Below, in pieces: positions 34,693 through 47,611 of a stretch of 64,000 bases of DNA. The stretch is from positions 1 to 64,000 of the forward strand of contig ML986747.1 in NCBI GenBank assembly GCA_010094045.1, written 5' to 3'. The notes under the pieces are model-generated. The model made no database searches, was not told the origin of the DNA, and saw nothing but the letters and a program-made list of their open reading frames with translations. Numbering within the stretch: the stretch's first letter is position 1; each line of letters begins with the position of its first letter. Both the position numbers and the translations under genes were made by a program. This stretch comes from Lojkania enalia (taxonomy: Eukaryota; Ascomycota; Dothideomycetes; Pleosporales).

Positions 34693-37600
34693 GTACAGTT
34701 GGTTAAATTCTATACTAGTTCCTATAAACTTTCCTCCTATAGATATCTTTTCTACTTTACTAGATATTTCTACTAACGTCCGAACTATTTCCTTACTAGT
34801 ATATATTCTACTTTATATTCCTATTCTAGTTCTATATTAATAGTTCCTTATAGTAGTATATTGTTTGGTGCTGGTTCTAGTTTTAATTTGTGAAATACTG
34901 GGTATATTTTTATATTTTCCGGTAGCCTTAGTTTAAAATTTATAGGTCTAACCTATTCTTTAATTAGAAATAGTCCTATCCTCTTATAATCCAACTTCTT
35001 TATAGGCCTCTTAGTCTTTAAGTTTTTTGTTAATAGGAAAACTTTACCCTTCTTCTTAAAGGTTAGTCCTTTAACCCTTAGTATATTAGCTTGTTCCGCT
35101 ATTTTAAAGTTTCTTAACTAAATCCTTTCCCTAAGCTAATTGTAGATTTCTTTTATTTCTCTAGCTTTTTAGTCTACTAGTAGAACTAGAGACTCTTTTT
35201 TATTCTATTTCTAATATATAATAGCTTTTCGTCTATAATTAGCTTTAAAGGGTATAATCTCTATCGTACTTTAGGTTGTTCTATTATAGGCTATCTATAC
35301 TATAGGTAATAATTCGACCTAATTATCTTATTATTTATTAATATATATTCTTAAATACGTTTCTAGATTCTAGTTAACTTATTCTATCTAACTATCTATC
35401 TATAGGTAGAAGCTGGTTAACATCTATTATTAGATTCCTATCTTCTCTATCTATTCTTACCAGTATTTAGATGTAAACAACTTATTTCTATCTAAAGTAA
35501 TATACTTTAAAACTCTATATTCCGCGAATACTATATATAACAACTTGTACGCTAGTTTAGGTACTATTATAGTTTCTAATACTAGTCTAAAGTACGTATA
35601 TTTTATTAACTAATCTACTATATTTATAATTATATTATATCTTCTTCTTAACCCTAGTTCTACTAACTCTAGTAACTTAGTTATAAAGTTAATTATAATC
35701 TATTCCTATAGTCTTTTAGGTACTTTTAATAGCTATAAGAATCTATAAAGCTTATATCTTATAGTCTTATTCTTTCCACATTCTAAATACTTATTTAGTA
35801 TATCTTATACTTCTTTTCTCGCGTTAGTAAGGGTAAAGCTCTTCCTTAGCCTTTACTCTGTTTCTACTACTCTTAAGTGCTTCTATTCTAGCGATTCGTA
35901 TAATTCTTTTATTATCTACTTTTATATATATAGGTATATATATAGTTGTTTCTAAGTTGCGTTTTTAATTGCTTTTACTTTATTACTACTTATTAGATAT
36001 CGCTCTACTATCTATATATTTCTTAGCTTCTATTACTAGTTTTACTCCAGCGTAGTTAGTTTTATAACTTAGACGACTCGTAGGTAGTTATATATAAGAG
36101 ATCTATCTAATTTCTATCTTAGGATTATATCTCTCTTATACTTTTCTTTAGTTATATAGTTAGCTCTACGACTTAGTACGTCTGTAGCTATATTTTCTAA
36201 CCCTTTCCGGTGCGTTATTCTAAAGTTGTAGTTTACTAACCGTTCTACCTATTATATTTATCTTTCTATAAGTTCTTTTATTATTATATAGTATATAAGG
36301 TTTTTATAATCTGTCTAGACTTTAAACGGGTATTTAGTTTCTACTAAGTATACTTACTATTTTCTTAACGCTTTAACTATTACTAATAGTTCTTTATTAT
36401 ATATATTGTAGTTAAGTTCTTCTAGTTTTATTTTTCTCGAAAAGTAGGCTTATAGCTTCTATTTTTCGTCCTCGTCTTACTAATTTAAGCAAGCGCCTAT
36501 TACTTTATCTAAAGTATTAGTTTCCACTTAGAATTACTTCTCTAGGTCTAGCATCTTTAACATTAATACTAAGGTAAAGTAAGCTTTCAGTTTCTTAAAG
36601 GCTTTTTACTACGCTTCTTACTACTTAAACCCCTTTTCTTTCTTAATAATCTCTATTAAGAGTATTACTACTCTAGAGTACCTGCTTATAAATTTCCTGT
36701 AGAAATTCGCGAAGTCTAGAAAAGATTAGACTTATTTAACTAAGGTAGATACTAGCTATTCTAGTATCACTTTAACCTTTTCTTATTCTATCTTAATACC
36801 GTCTCTAAATATCTAGAACCCTAGAAATCCTATTCCTATCTTATAAAACTCGCATTTCTCTAGAACTATAAGTAACTTATACTCCTACAGTTTCTCTAGT
36901 ACTTTTCTAATATATTCTTTATACTCTCTTAGCGATCTATTTATATAGACTAGAATATTATCTAGATACGCTATTATAAATATATCTAAGTATTCTCTTA
37001 ATATATTATTTATAACTACCTAGAAGGTTACTAGTATATTTATAAGTCTAAATAGTATTACTAGATATTTAAAAAGACCTTCTCTTATCTTAAATACTAT
37101 TTTCTATTTATAGCCCTCCTTTATCTAAATTTAGTAGTATTCTTCTCTTATATTAAACTTTATAAACTACTTAGCTCCTTATAATTAACTTATAAGTTCT
37201 ATTATCCTAGGTAGTAGGTATCTATTTTTCTTAGTTGTATTATTTAGCTGTTTATAGTCTACATATAACTTTAGTTTACTATTTTTCTTAGGTACGAATA
37301 ATATTAGTAATACTATTTTACTTTAGCTTAGTTATATATACCCTCTTACTAAATTCTTTTAGATGTACTTCTTAAGTTCTTCTCTTTATTCTTAGTTTAA
37401 GTTGTATATTAGACTAGGTTTTAGCTTCTTTTTATCCTTAATAATAATTTTATAGTTGTATTTCTTATACTTAAATAACCCTCTATTCTCCGCTTCTTTA
37501 TATAGCCCTATAAATTCGCTATAATCCTCTTAGATTTCTTAAAGTATACTATTATCCTATAGTTCCTTATATACTTTTTATACTACAACAATACCTAACG

Positions 37601-38060
37601 TCTATTTTATCTTCTTAAGCTATCTTACTATTATAGCTGCTAATACTTTCTATATTAACTGTAGACCCGAAGAACGCCTTATTTTATACTATTCTACTAC
37701 CCGTTCTATCTTAGATCGGCTCTATAACCTATAAACTATCCCTTACTACTAATCTACTCTAGGATTATATTTAGCTAGCTAGTCTATACCTAGTAATATA
37801 TTAAATTTTCCTAGGTTTATAATATTAATACTCCTTATATTAGTATATCCTACAACGTTAAGCGCTCGCTTCTTAGTTTCTATTAATATAACTCCTCTAC
37901 TATAGTCTATTAGCTTATTATCTACTAGGTATATTATATAAGGTACTACTTTTTCCCTTTACTCTATATTATTTTCGTAAACCTATTACGCCGATATAAA
38001 CATATCTAAAGCTCTACTATTAAGTAATACTCTAAGCTTCCTCTTATCGAACTCCGCTTA
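34640..38060 (-). pseudogene. Gyp3 pol: protease, RT, RNase H, integrase, chromodomain
   Basis: Right to left on the minus strand: protease at about 38045-37720 with VLLNSRALDMFIS, where the active D-S-G reads N-S-R, and ILLGIDxLAKYNP; RT with YLDNILVYI at about 36990-36946 (YLDD expected); RNase H at about 36700-36300; integrase to about 34950, ending with the KTKRPIKKLDYKRIG and IYPVFHKLKLEP blocks; then a chromodomain at about 34830-34640 (EYKVEYILVRK, KYLVK, LxNCTIKLKEFYxKA). Many TAA/TAG stops make it dead. Confidence 0.85.
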
Positions 38061-40200
38061 GAGTACTATATATAAAGGTACTATACCAGTAACTCTTCTA
38101 ATAGCTTTTCTACCTAGTTTATTAGTATAGTTATCGCCTTAGGGGCTGCTTAGTTTTTTAACTAAGGTGGGAAGAATCCTACCTTCTCCTTTTCTCTTCT
38201 ATATAGTAGACATCTATCTATACTATACCTTATCTATAGTTCTTAGGCGTAAGCGGCCTTTACTTACTTACTATATATCTTATATTTCTATCTTAAGAAA
38301 TACTATTACTATTTAATTAGTTGGTAGTTTTTATCTAATTCTTACTATTTAAGTACCCTAAATATATTTTAGTAGTACTAGTATCTAACTATATATTATT
38401 TTTAGTTTAGCGCTTTATATTCCTCTAAATATATATTATCTTTAGAACGTTCCTCCTCTTTAGGTATACTTACTCCCGTTATCTTATAAGCTATAATATT
38501 AAGTTGTCCTCTAACATCCCCTTACATCTTCCTTACTTTTAAGACTACTTTTCTTAGCTCTTCGGCTTCTACGACGATTTTACTAAGCTGGTATAAATAC
38601 TCTATTCTAAGGTAAATTAGACTTCTACAAATCTAATAGTACCTATTTTCTATATAATCTTCTATTTTATTCTAAAATAGTAAAATTCTTAGTAACAATT
38701 ATATATCTATTCTTAGCTATACTTCTAACTTTATTTTAATACTCTTGTATGTCTAGTAATTGTTCTAATAACAGCTGGCCCAATCTTTTTCGCAGCTGTT
38801 CTTATAGGGTAGTATATACTTCTCTTTCTTACCTTTTGCTAACTCTATAGAGTAGCCTTAATAGATCTCTTATATATACTCGAATATTTCTTCGTTTATA
38901 ACCTTTCCTACTAATTTTACTACAGCTTTTAGTATATTCTAGCTGTTTCAGAACGTTGTTTCTTTAAATAAGACGTTCTAGTATTCCTAGAGGTATAATT
39001 TTACCTAGTATATTTTATTATAGATCTAGTACTTCTTTTACTTTATTCTTTCTAGGATTATCGTACTATTAAGTCTTAGTATACCTAGTAGATATTCTAT
39101 ATATCTAATAACTACTACTACCCTCTTTAGCTGTAGCTAATAATTGCTTCTTTCTTTTACTAAACAGTATATCCCGTATCTATTATCTATATAATACGTC
39201 TAGTATCTTATTAGTTATTAGTATCTATTAGTAGGTTGCGCAGTTATTATCCGGGCTTTCTTCTTCTTACTTAGATATTCTTTTACATAGTACCCTTTCT
39301 GTCTATATAGAAGGTATGCTCTCTCTTTAAGCCTTTCTTTCTTAAGATTACTTATCCTTAATCGTTAGTAGTTCTTTCCCTTGTCCTTTTCGACTTTTCT
39401 AAGGACTATTAGATTACCGTTTTATAGCGCTGTCTTACTTTCCTTCTTTACTAGTACGAATATCTACAGCTGAGATCTTTTCTCTATCTCTCGCTCGTGC
39501 TAACGGTTGTTAATCCTAACCGCTAATTCGATTATTTCTAATAGTTCTATTAGCCTTTCTTCTCTAGCTAGGTTATCTTTAACCTTATCCTTAAGACCTT
39601 TATAGAAGATTCCTGCTAATATACTATTATCCTATCCTAGTCTAGCGCTAAGTCTCTAGAATTCTATAGTATAATCCGTTACCCTCTTAGTCTAGATTAG
39701 CCTTAGTAACTTCCTTTACGCTTCCTATTCTATATCTACTTTTCTAAAGATATTTTAGACCTTATTCTTAAATTCTTCCCAGCTCTTAAAGAGTTCGTCC
39801 GTAGATTCCCTAGTCTTCTTTATATTACCTCTATTCTCCAGCTAGTCTACTATAAATAGTTCGGCTTATACTAGCAGTATCTCTTCTATATTTATTATTA
39901 TAGCTAAGATCTTATCCTCGTCTAAGAAGAAGGTTATACTGTTAAACCTAAAGTATAGCTCTATTAATATAAGAAAAGGGTTAACATATTCTTTCTTACT
40001 ATTAAACTTTCTTAATAAAGCTATCTTAGCTTATACTTATTATTTAGCTTTAGCTAGGTCGGCTCTAGCTACAGCTAGCTTATATTACATCTGTATAATA
40101 TAGGTCTCCTGTTCCTATACTTTCTATACTATAGCTTCTTCTAGGGCTTACAGCTTTTAAGTTATTATAACTTAACTTTACGATATAGTAGATATCTTTA
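38061..40200 (-). pseudogene. Gyp3 gag, RIP-inactivated
   Basis: The frame reads from about 40200 leftward. It shows a capsid-like part at about 39980-39500 (ELYFRFNSITFF-like, FIVDxLENRG, SARLGxDNSILAGIFYKGLKDKVKDNLA) and a zinc knuckle at 39316-39275. The spacing C-x2-C-x4-H-x4-C is kept, but all four ligands read as Tyr. The tail to about 38061 links to the protease and shows no other domain. Confidence 0.75.
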
Positions 40201-40236
40201 GATAGTTCCTATTCTCTTAATATTAGGTAGTTATTA

Positions 40237-40776
40237 TATTATTAACCTATATACTATTAGTATATATAATAACTACTACTGTAGTTATACACGCGCTGGG
40301 GCTTTATTTATATTAGATTAGTTAGAGGTAGTAGCTTTAGTAAAGAGAGAATATTAGGTTCGCCGGTTCTTCGAATATAATAAGTATATTTAGAAGTCTA
40401 ATAGAGTAATAAGATAAATCTACAAGAATAACTATAAAGGATTTAATCTTAATAAGAAGATTTCTTATCTTATATAGCTAAGTCTAAGACTGCTAAGCCT
40501 AGCTTATTAGGTCTATCGGGTCTGTTAGGTCTATCCTGCTATACTTAATACTTCTACTATAGTTACGTATATAGGTTGTACTATACTTTATTATCTAACT
40601 AATTATCTCTCTAGTTCCTATAGTCCTACTGCTTACTATTTAATAACTAGTTCCTAATATACTTCTACCTATTATTACCCTATCGGTTCTCGTCTGAGTC
40701 GACCTCTATAGTAGCTGATATTAGATTAAGCTCTAACTATAGAAGTAGTACCTCTTAGCGTTCTGTATTTATAATA
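40237..40776 (-). repeat. Gyp3 5' LTR
   Basis: The LTR is 540 bp, pairs with 33301-33840 and is more strongly converted to TA. The next bases, ATATT, repeat the target site. Confidence 0.93.
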
Positions 40777-40781
40777 ATATT

Positions 40782-41363
40782 ATATAAAGTTCTCTTCTAA
40801 ATATAAGTACCTTATATAAGATTTTAACTAATAGTATTATCTCTATATAGATTGGAGTTTGTGTTAGCTTATCTATTATATACCTTCTCTTAAAAATATC
40901 TCCTATCACCTTTCTATATAGGGTACTAGGTTAATAGTTAAAGTATATACCTTTACTTTCTACTATCTCTATTATTATTCTATATATCGCACGGCTAGTT
41001 ACTTAGAAATAATATTTATCCTATCTATTAAAGTCTACTATAATCTTTAATAGTATTCCTTTTTATAACTTTATTATCATATATAGTTCTAGTAGAACCT
41101 ATAGTATATATAATAATAGTTTATAGTTACTTAGTTAAGATTCTAAATTAATAGTATCTTTAATATATTTAAACTTTATATTCCTCTTTAGAATCTTTTT
41201 AAATACTTCTATATCCTTCTCTAATTATTTATATATATATAGTTCTTTATATATTAATTATCTATTATCTTCTAATTCGTGCGGATTTAGTAGGTTATTA
41301 TTAGTAGGTATTCTAGATAATTTAGCTATTATTAGATTAGTAGTTGCCAGTTACTTATTTATA
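40782..41363 (-). pseudogene. Cop4 gag, middle part
   Basis: A minus-strand frame reads ATTNLIIAKLSRIPTNNNLLNPHELEDN at about 41340-41270 and goes on to a copia-like gag with LLYILxVLLELY and VTSRAIYRIIIE-like segments. It lies between Gyp3 and Fot-2. The first 22 bases beside Fot-2 are half of a 36-bp repeat that continues beyond it at 43249. Confidence 0.65.
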
Positions 41364-43239
41364 TAACGTATAGTACAAGCGAGCTAATCACCTAAGCAAG
41401 CTGATTATAATACTAAGACTATACTAAAATCGCGACTACTTTTCGCAAAATATTATACTTTCTTATATTCTATCGTACTATATAGTATAGTAGCCTATTC
41501 TCCTATATCTATAGTATTATTTTTATACGTCTGTAAGTTATGCCTAGCCTCGCTGTACTACCTATAGTACCTTTAAGTCGGCTGGCCTCTATTAACACGC
41601 GCCTTCTTCCTATCCTTCTTCCTATTAGTATAAGTACTAAACTCTTTTAGAGCAGTTAATCGAGCGCCTTCTTTAATTGTTAGGTTGCCTTTCTTCTATA
41701 CATACTTTCTTTTAAACGATTGATATTATGTAGCGGCTTTATTAGCTGCTTAAAGCTTAGTAACCTAAGCGCGTAATAGTGCGTTTTTATATATTATATA
41801 CGTAGCACCCTTTATAAACTATTTAAACGCCTCTACTATTAAAGTAGATAAGTTATCTAGGTGCTTTTAAACTCTTAATTAAATGTACGTAGATTAAGAC
41901 CCAAATTTAATAGGATTACTTGGTATTTTTAACTCCTAAGGGGTATTTTTAACTATAGAGGGTGTTAATATACATAGTTAAACTTCGAGCTTTAATAGTA
42001 CTATATCTAAGTTAAATAGAACTAGGCTAACACCTTAAAAGCTACTTAGGATATTACTCTTTATAATTGCTGCGTTAAAAGCTGCTTTAAAGTAGAATAA
42101 GAACTTAATTTTCGTAATATAGTTAATATAACCGCGCATCAGCTGCTCGACTTAACACCCGTATATAGTCTTTAAAGGTAAGAAATAACCTATATCTAGT
42201 AGCTATAGTAGATATAATAAATGTAGAAGTATATAGAGAGTAATAATATTCTTTTTCTTACAGAGCTGTCTGAATTCAAGCGAGTTATAGCTCTTATAGC
42301 TATTAAGAATCAGCAATCGATATATACTAATAGTACGATCCTTTATATATGCGTTAAAGTGCTTTAACTACTTAATACCAATATTATTTGTCGTCCAGCC
42401 GTTATTAGTAACCTATATAGCCTAGATTAGTAGAATATCATCTTCTTTATACTATATAGAGAGGTGGTAGATGCCTGTAAAGATAATAAAAGGTAGTATC
42501 GTCTATTCTATCGCATTAATACTCTAGATAACTATAGTCTACTTATAATTACCTAGCTAGAGCTGCTTTGGTTAATTCTATCTCTTAGAGCTAGTAACTA
42601 CTACTTCTGTTAATATCACGCCTATTATAAAGCCTGATTCGTTAAAGTTGTATATATCTTCGTCGATAATACTATACTTAACCTTTATATTCTATATAAG
42701 GTAGAACCAGCCTCCTATAACCTTAGGATCCTTATATTTAGCTCTTAAATAGTCGTACTTTTAATTGAATTTAACCTTAAGCTTAGGTATACGTTTAATA
42801 AAGTTCTCTACCCAGTTCTTTCTAACCTAGCTAGTAGAGCGCGCAGCTAGCAGTAAATTGGCTATATCTTAAATAGTAGTAAACTGCGGCGGAAATCCTC
42901 TTATATCTAGATCTAGTATATGTTAAACAATTACCTACTCCTCAGTCTTACTAAGCTTTATTAAATTAGGCCGATAATCGCGTTGTAGAGCTGTTCCTTA
43001 CCTTCGTGTACTAAGTATACTTTGGGAGATATTATAGATTAATGTAACGCGACGTATAGTTAGTATCGCGTCTTATTAAAGAGCTTAGAGTATAAGCTAT
43101 ATTCTAGCTTCTTTCTAAATTAATTCTACAGTTGTTAGTTGTAGTATAATACTATAAAGTATAATTATTGCGATTTTAGTAGGGTTTTAGTATTATAATC
43201 AGCTCGCTTAGGTAATTAGCTCGCTTATGCTATACGTTA
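41364..43239 (-). mobile_element. Fot-2: complete Fot/pogo transposon in Cop4 gag
   Basis: The element is 1876 bp counting both TA target copies (41364-41365, 43238-43239). Terminal inverted repeats of about 65 bp begin ACGTATAGTACAAGCGAGC. The target was a TA inside the 36-bp minisatellite of Cop4 gag. Confidence 0.94.
41411..43129 (-). pseudogene. Fot-2 transposase, RIP-inactivated
   Basis: It is the same protein as in Fot-3, read right to left: N-terminal helix-turn-helix region, CENP-B-like DNA-binding domain, DDE core and C-terminal zinc knuckle. Stops are frequent. Confidence 0.85.
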
Positions 43240-43606
43240 GCGGTTATTAGTTATTACTGGTTACTTATTTATACAATAGTTATCAGTTATTACTAGTTGC
43301 TTATTTATACGGTAGTTATTAGTTGTTACTAGTTGCTTATTCGTATGGCGGTTATTAGTTATTATATAGTAGGGCTATATAATCGCGTTCTTCCTTTATA
43401 TAAGGCTTTTAGCTGTCTATACGCCCTATCCTAGGCTTAATATAGATGCTTTAAGTTCGTACGAGTAAAAGAATTTGATTTCCCTTCTTCCTTATAATCT
43501 TTACCTAGAAAGAAAGGTGCGAAATAGAGACGTATAATAGCTATCGTACGTTCAACTCCGTCTTTACTCTTGCTAATTTATAGTCGAGAGTTCAACTACT
43601 AATTAG
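43240..43606 (-). pseudogene. Cop4 gag N-terminus and leader with 36-bp repeats
   Basis: The part next to Fot-2 (43249-43356) is a minisatellite that codes a 12-residue unit in gag. The rest, to 43606, is leader or the first codons of gag on the minus strand. No clear primer-binding site like that of Cop1 is visible beside the LTR. Confidence 0.5.
43249..43356 (-). repeat. 36-bp minisatellite in Cop4 gag (three full units)
   Basis: Units 43249-43284, 43285-43320 and 43321-43356 differ by a few transitions, and a partial fourth follows. A half unit remains at 41342-41363 on the other side of Fot-2. On the coding strand each unit reads NNYRINKQLVIT or close, exactly 12 codons, so the repeat was in frame. 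Confidence 0.88.
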
Positions 43607-43860
43607 TATAGAATAGACTCTATTAGCTAGCTTAGTATTAGTAAGGTAATATAGGGTAGAGTATAGTATTATATAGTATACATAGCATACGGGGGTAGTA
43701 GAGTAGGCAAGTAACTATTTCGTTAATTGCTGTTAGGTGCTATATATCTAGTTAAAGGGGCTATATAAGATATACACTCGGTTTAAGCGCACGTGTTATA
43801 TTATATATTTTAACTATATAATATATACTTTAGCTCTATATAATATTTACTATTCGGATA
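43607..43860 (-). repeat. Cop4 5' LTR
   Basis: The LTR is 254 bp and pairs with 28195-28448. It is followed by the target duplication GTAAT at 43861-43865. Confidence 0.92.
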
Positions 43861-45180
43861 GTAATAATATATATAGAATAACCTTAGGACCTAGTATTAT
43901 ACTTCTAACTAGTAAAAAGAATTAATAATAAATTATACTAGTTTAAAAATAAGGAAAGATAAGTATATTATTAAGGGGTATGCTTTTTAGTAAAAGCTAC
44001 TAACGCAGGCGGACTAATAGATCTAAATACTACTAGAGAAAAGAAGCCTAAATTATAGGCGACTTAAGAAAAAAAGACTTAGAAAAAAGATATTAAATAC
44101 TATAATTATTAGAAACTAGAATATATAGTAAAGGAATACCGAAGTAAAAAGAAAGAGAAGAAAAATCGGCTTATAGAAGATAAACTGCAGGAAGTAGATA
44201 AAGAGAAACTAGCTATAACTATAGAATATAGAACCCTATATTAGTCCTTCTATAATAAAGATAAGTATTAAATATACCGACAACTTAAAGAAGCTATAAA
44301 ATATTAGCCTTAGAAGAAAATATAACTTATAGTAACGTAGGAACGTATAAAAAGATAGCTAGAAGAAGTTTAAGAAGAATCAGGCGAGGATAAAAAAATA
44401 AACATCCTATTATAAATAGAAGAAGCTATTACTAGAGTACTAATACTTAAACTAGTATTTAGAGTATATTCTATATATTAATAAGGAATGATCGAGTATA
44501 AATAGGGAACTCCAGCTCTTATAGCTACCCTATAGAAAGAACTACCTATAAGATTCTATAATAAGAATAGACTAGAATAAGATATTATCGACGTTTATAA
44601 AGAATAGTAAAATACCTACCCTAGAGAAATCCGCTTCTTATACTTCTAAAAATAGATAGAGACGACGAAAGTAGTAGAAGGATATCTTAATATAATAGAC
44701 TAGGATAAGACTGTATATACAGTATAAAAAGCAGTAGCCTTCTTATAAAGTAAAGTATTAGTAAAGTACTAGATATTAAAGGTATTACGATATAAATAAG
44801 AATAGAACTACTAGGTTAGAAAAGATAATAACCCCTATATAAACTAATATTATCTAGTATATTTTAAAATAGTATAGATATCGTATATTAAATAATAATA
44901 TAAGGCCTACTAAAAAAGAAAAGAAAATATAGGTATATAGCTAAGACGACTAAATAAAAATAAGGTACTAGAAAACCCTATAAAATAAGAAGCTATAATA
45001 GGATAGGAAGTTACTAAATAAACCTAAAACTATATAGTATTTAAATCTAAACCTTTACTACTTAAGGTATATATTAGAAGAAGATTATAGTATAAATATT
45101 TAGAATAAAAGTGCCTAAAATATATATCTATAAAAAAAGTAATAGCCTACTAGCCTAAGATAATTTAACTATATAGAAAT
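43861..45180 (+). pseudogene. Gyp2 gag end and linker to protease
   Basis: Gag resumes behind Cop4 with a short stretch ending at a zinc knuckle, 44098-44139, whose four ligands (C-x2-C-x4-H-x4-C) all read as Tyr. A long Lys/Glu-rich segment follows to about 45180 (for example KEYRSKKKEKK, EDKLxEVDKEKLAI). Such a linker before protease is found in some gypsy elements. I see no separate domain in it. Confidence 0.7.
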
Positions 45181-47611
45181 ATAGGAGAATACTATCTTAT
45201 AATATTAGGATAATATTACAGCTATAAAATATATATACTTATTAATAGTAGAATAATAATGAATTTTATAGTTAGTAATTATATTGCTAGAAAAGAAATA
45301 TCTATAGTATAATTAGAACGATCTTATATAATCTAAATTATAGAGGAAAAAAACTTCTAGAAGAAAGTTATATATATTATAGAACTAGGAGAGTTCGAAA
45401 TTCTAGAAATAACTTAACTAGAACAGATCTTCTAAATTATAGAAATTACCAACTATAATATTATCTTAGAGATTCTATAGTTAAGAAAGGAAAACCTTTA
45501 GATAAACTAGTAAACGGGATAAATTATCTTTAAAAACTCTAGTTAGCTAGTTAAAGAATAACTTACTATAATAATAAAAGAAGTAGTAAAAGAATTATTC
45601 CTAATAGGAAACGTATTATATAATATACCTAAGGAATACTAATATATAATATAATAACTTTAAGAACTACTATAATACTTACCTAAATATAGAGAATATA
45701 ATTATAAAATTAAACTATAACTAGAAAAAGAACCTAGATACGGACTAATATATAGCCTAATACTAAGAGAAGTAGAGGCCCTAGAATAATATATAGACAA
45801 GTACCTAAAGAAAGGAATAATTCGAGAATTAAGCTTACTAGTAGTATACCCTATACTCTTCGTAGATAAGAAAAGAATAATAGACTTATAAATATATATC
45901 GATTATCGCACTCTTAATAATATTATAATTAAAGACCAATACCCTCTACTACTTGTCCGTAACTTAAGAAACTAATTAAGAGAAGCTACTCTCTTTATAA
46001 AATTAGACATCTAAAATATATACTATTAGATCTATATTAAAGAAGAAGATAAGTAGAAAATAGTATTTAGAATAAAAAAGAAACTCTTTAAAGATCTAGT
46101 TATACTATTTAGACTTACTAATATACTAGCTACTTCTTAAAAATAAATCGATAAGGTACTAAGACTATACTTTAGATAATTCTATATAGTGTGCTTAAAT
46201 AATATTCTCGTATATTTAAAAATAAAGCAAGAATATAAGAAATATATTAAACAAGTACTACGTATATTATAAGTAGTAAAATTATATCTTAAGGTAAGAA
46301 AATACGAATTCTATACTATATAAATAGACTACTTAGAATCTATTATTAAACTAGAACAACTATAAATAGACCTAGATAAATTAGCAGTAATTAGAAACTA
46401 GCTAATCCTAAAGTTAGTTAAAGATATCTAATTCTTTATAGGATTTTATAACTTCTATTAAACTTTTATAGATAATTAGAGTAATATAACTATACTCTTA
46501 ACTTAACTATTAAGAAAAGATATTACTTTTATATAGAGAAATAAATAAGAAGAAGCCTTTTAAGAAGTTAAGAAATAATTTTAATAAGAACTAGTACTAA
46601 AACTCTATAACCTAAAAAAAAAGGCTCTTATAGAAACTAACGTATTAGAAATAAGAATAGCCGGAATCCTTATATAAATCTATAATAGAAAACAATATCT
46701 AGTAGTATACTATTTACGAAAACTTATACTAGTAGAGATAAATTATAATATATATAACTAAGAACTCTTAGCTATTATAGTATATATATCTATAAGGAGT
46801 AAAATAGTAAATTAAAATCTATTATAATTATAAGAATTTTATTACCTTTCTTACTACTAAAACTCTTACCCCTAAATAGGTTAGATAGTTATAGAAACTA
46901 GCTATATTTGACTTTAAGATTATCTATATTAGTAGAAAATAAAACTAAAGAATAGATATATTAAGTAGACTACTAGAATATAAGTAAGAGAAAGAAACTA
47001 TAGGTATACTACTAAGAAGATAACAAGATAGAAGTATAGTATATAATTACCTAAAACTCGTAGCAACAACTATTACTAAAGAAGTAAGCTAGATAACTCT
47101 AATTAGATTAGTAATAGATAGAATACCTAAAGAACTCTAAGAATAAGAACTAGAATAGATAGATAGACTACTATATATCTATAACTAGATCTATATACTA
47201 GCTAAGGTTAGAAAAGAATTTATTAGGCAATTCTATAAAGCTTCTACCTACGGATACTAAGGAATAGAGAAAATACTAGAATAAATTCTTAGAGGATTCT
47301 ACTTCCCTAAAGTAAGAAAATAGATAAAGAATATATTATAAAAATATATAGACTACTAATAGAATAAATCTAATAGATATATATTCTATAAACTATTATA
47401 AAATCTAGAAATACTAATTAAGTTATAGATAGAAGTTACTATAGACTTTATTATTAAGCTATTAAAGTTAAAAGACTACTCTAAGGGAGAAGTATATAAC
47501 TCTATTATAATAATTATAGATAGACTTATAAAATACACGTATTTTATTTTCTATAATAAAATATTATTAGTAGAATAGGTTGCGAATATCTTTCTAAAAT
47601 AGATTGTTATA
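45181..47611 (+). pseudogene. Gyp2 pol: protease, RT, RNase H, integrase start
   Basis: Protease at about 45225-45290 reads ILINSRIIMNFIVSNYIARK, where D-S-G-A is now N-S-R-I. RT begins at about 45780 with a YIDKYLKKGIIRELS block; the VDYR-type block is at about 45895, and the active site at about 46190 reads CLNN in place of YLDD. RNase H lies at about 46590-46790 and integrase from about 46850 with FIIKLLKLK... and IIIIDRLIKYTYF-like residues at about 47510. The frame stops at TA 47612-47613, where Fot-3 entered, and continues at 49488. Confidence 0.84.

Larger units (their letters stand above)
33301..40776 (-). mobile_element. Gyp3: Ty3/gypsy chromovirus nested in Cop4, minus strand
   Basis: Two 540-bp LTRs (33301-33840, 40237-40776) and a perfect target duplication ATATT (33296-33300, 40777-40781) define the element, 7476 bp long. 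Gag and pol are on the minus strand with the chromodomain at about 34640-34830. Between pol and the 3' LTR a separate frame lies on the opposite strand. This is the fourth level of nesting (H, Gyp2, Cop4, Gyp3). Confidence 0.94.
28195..43860 (-). mobile_element. Cop4: Ty1/copia element in Gyp2 gag, minus strand
   Basis: The 254-bp LTRs at 28195-28448 and 43607-43860 and a perfect target duplication GTAAT (28190-28194, 43861-43865) bound the element. Its 5' end is on the right. Gag is split by Gyp3 (33301-40776) and Fot-2 (41364-43239); pol is continuous on the left. Without the nested elements it is about 6.3 kb. Confidence 0.92.

Noticed and set aside
43249..43356. Possible CRISPR-like array
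   Set aside because: The 36-bp units are directly adjacent without spacers, are in frame with copia gag, and the genome is fungal.
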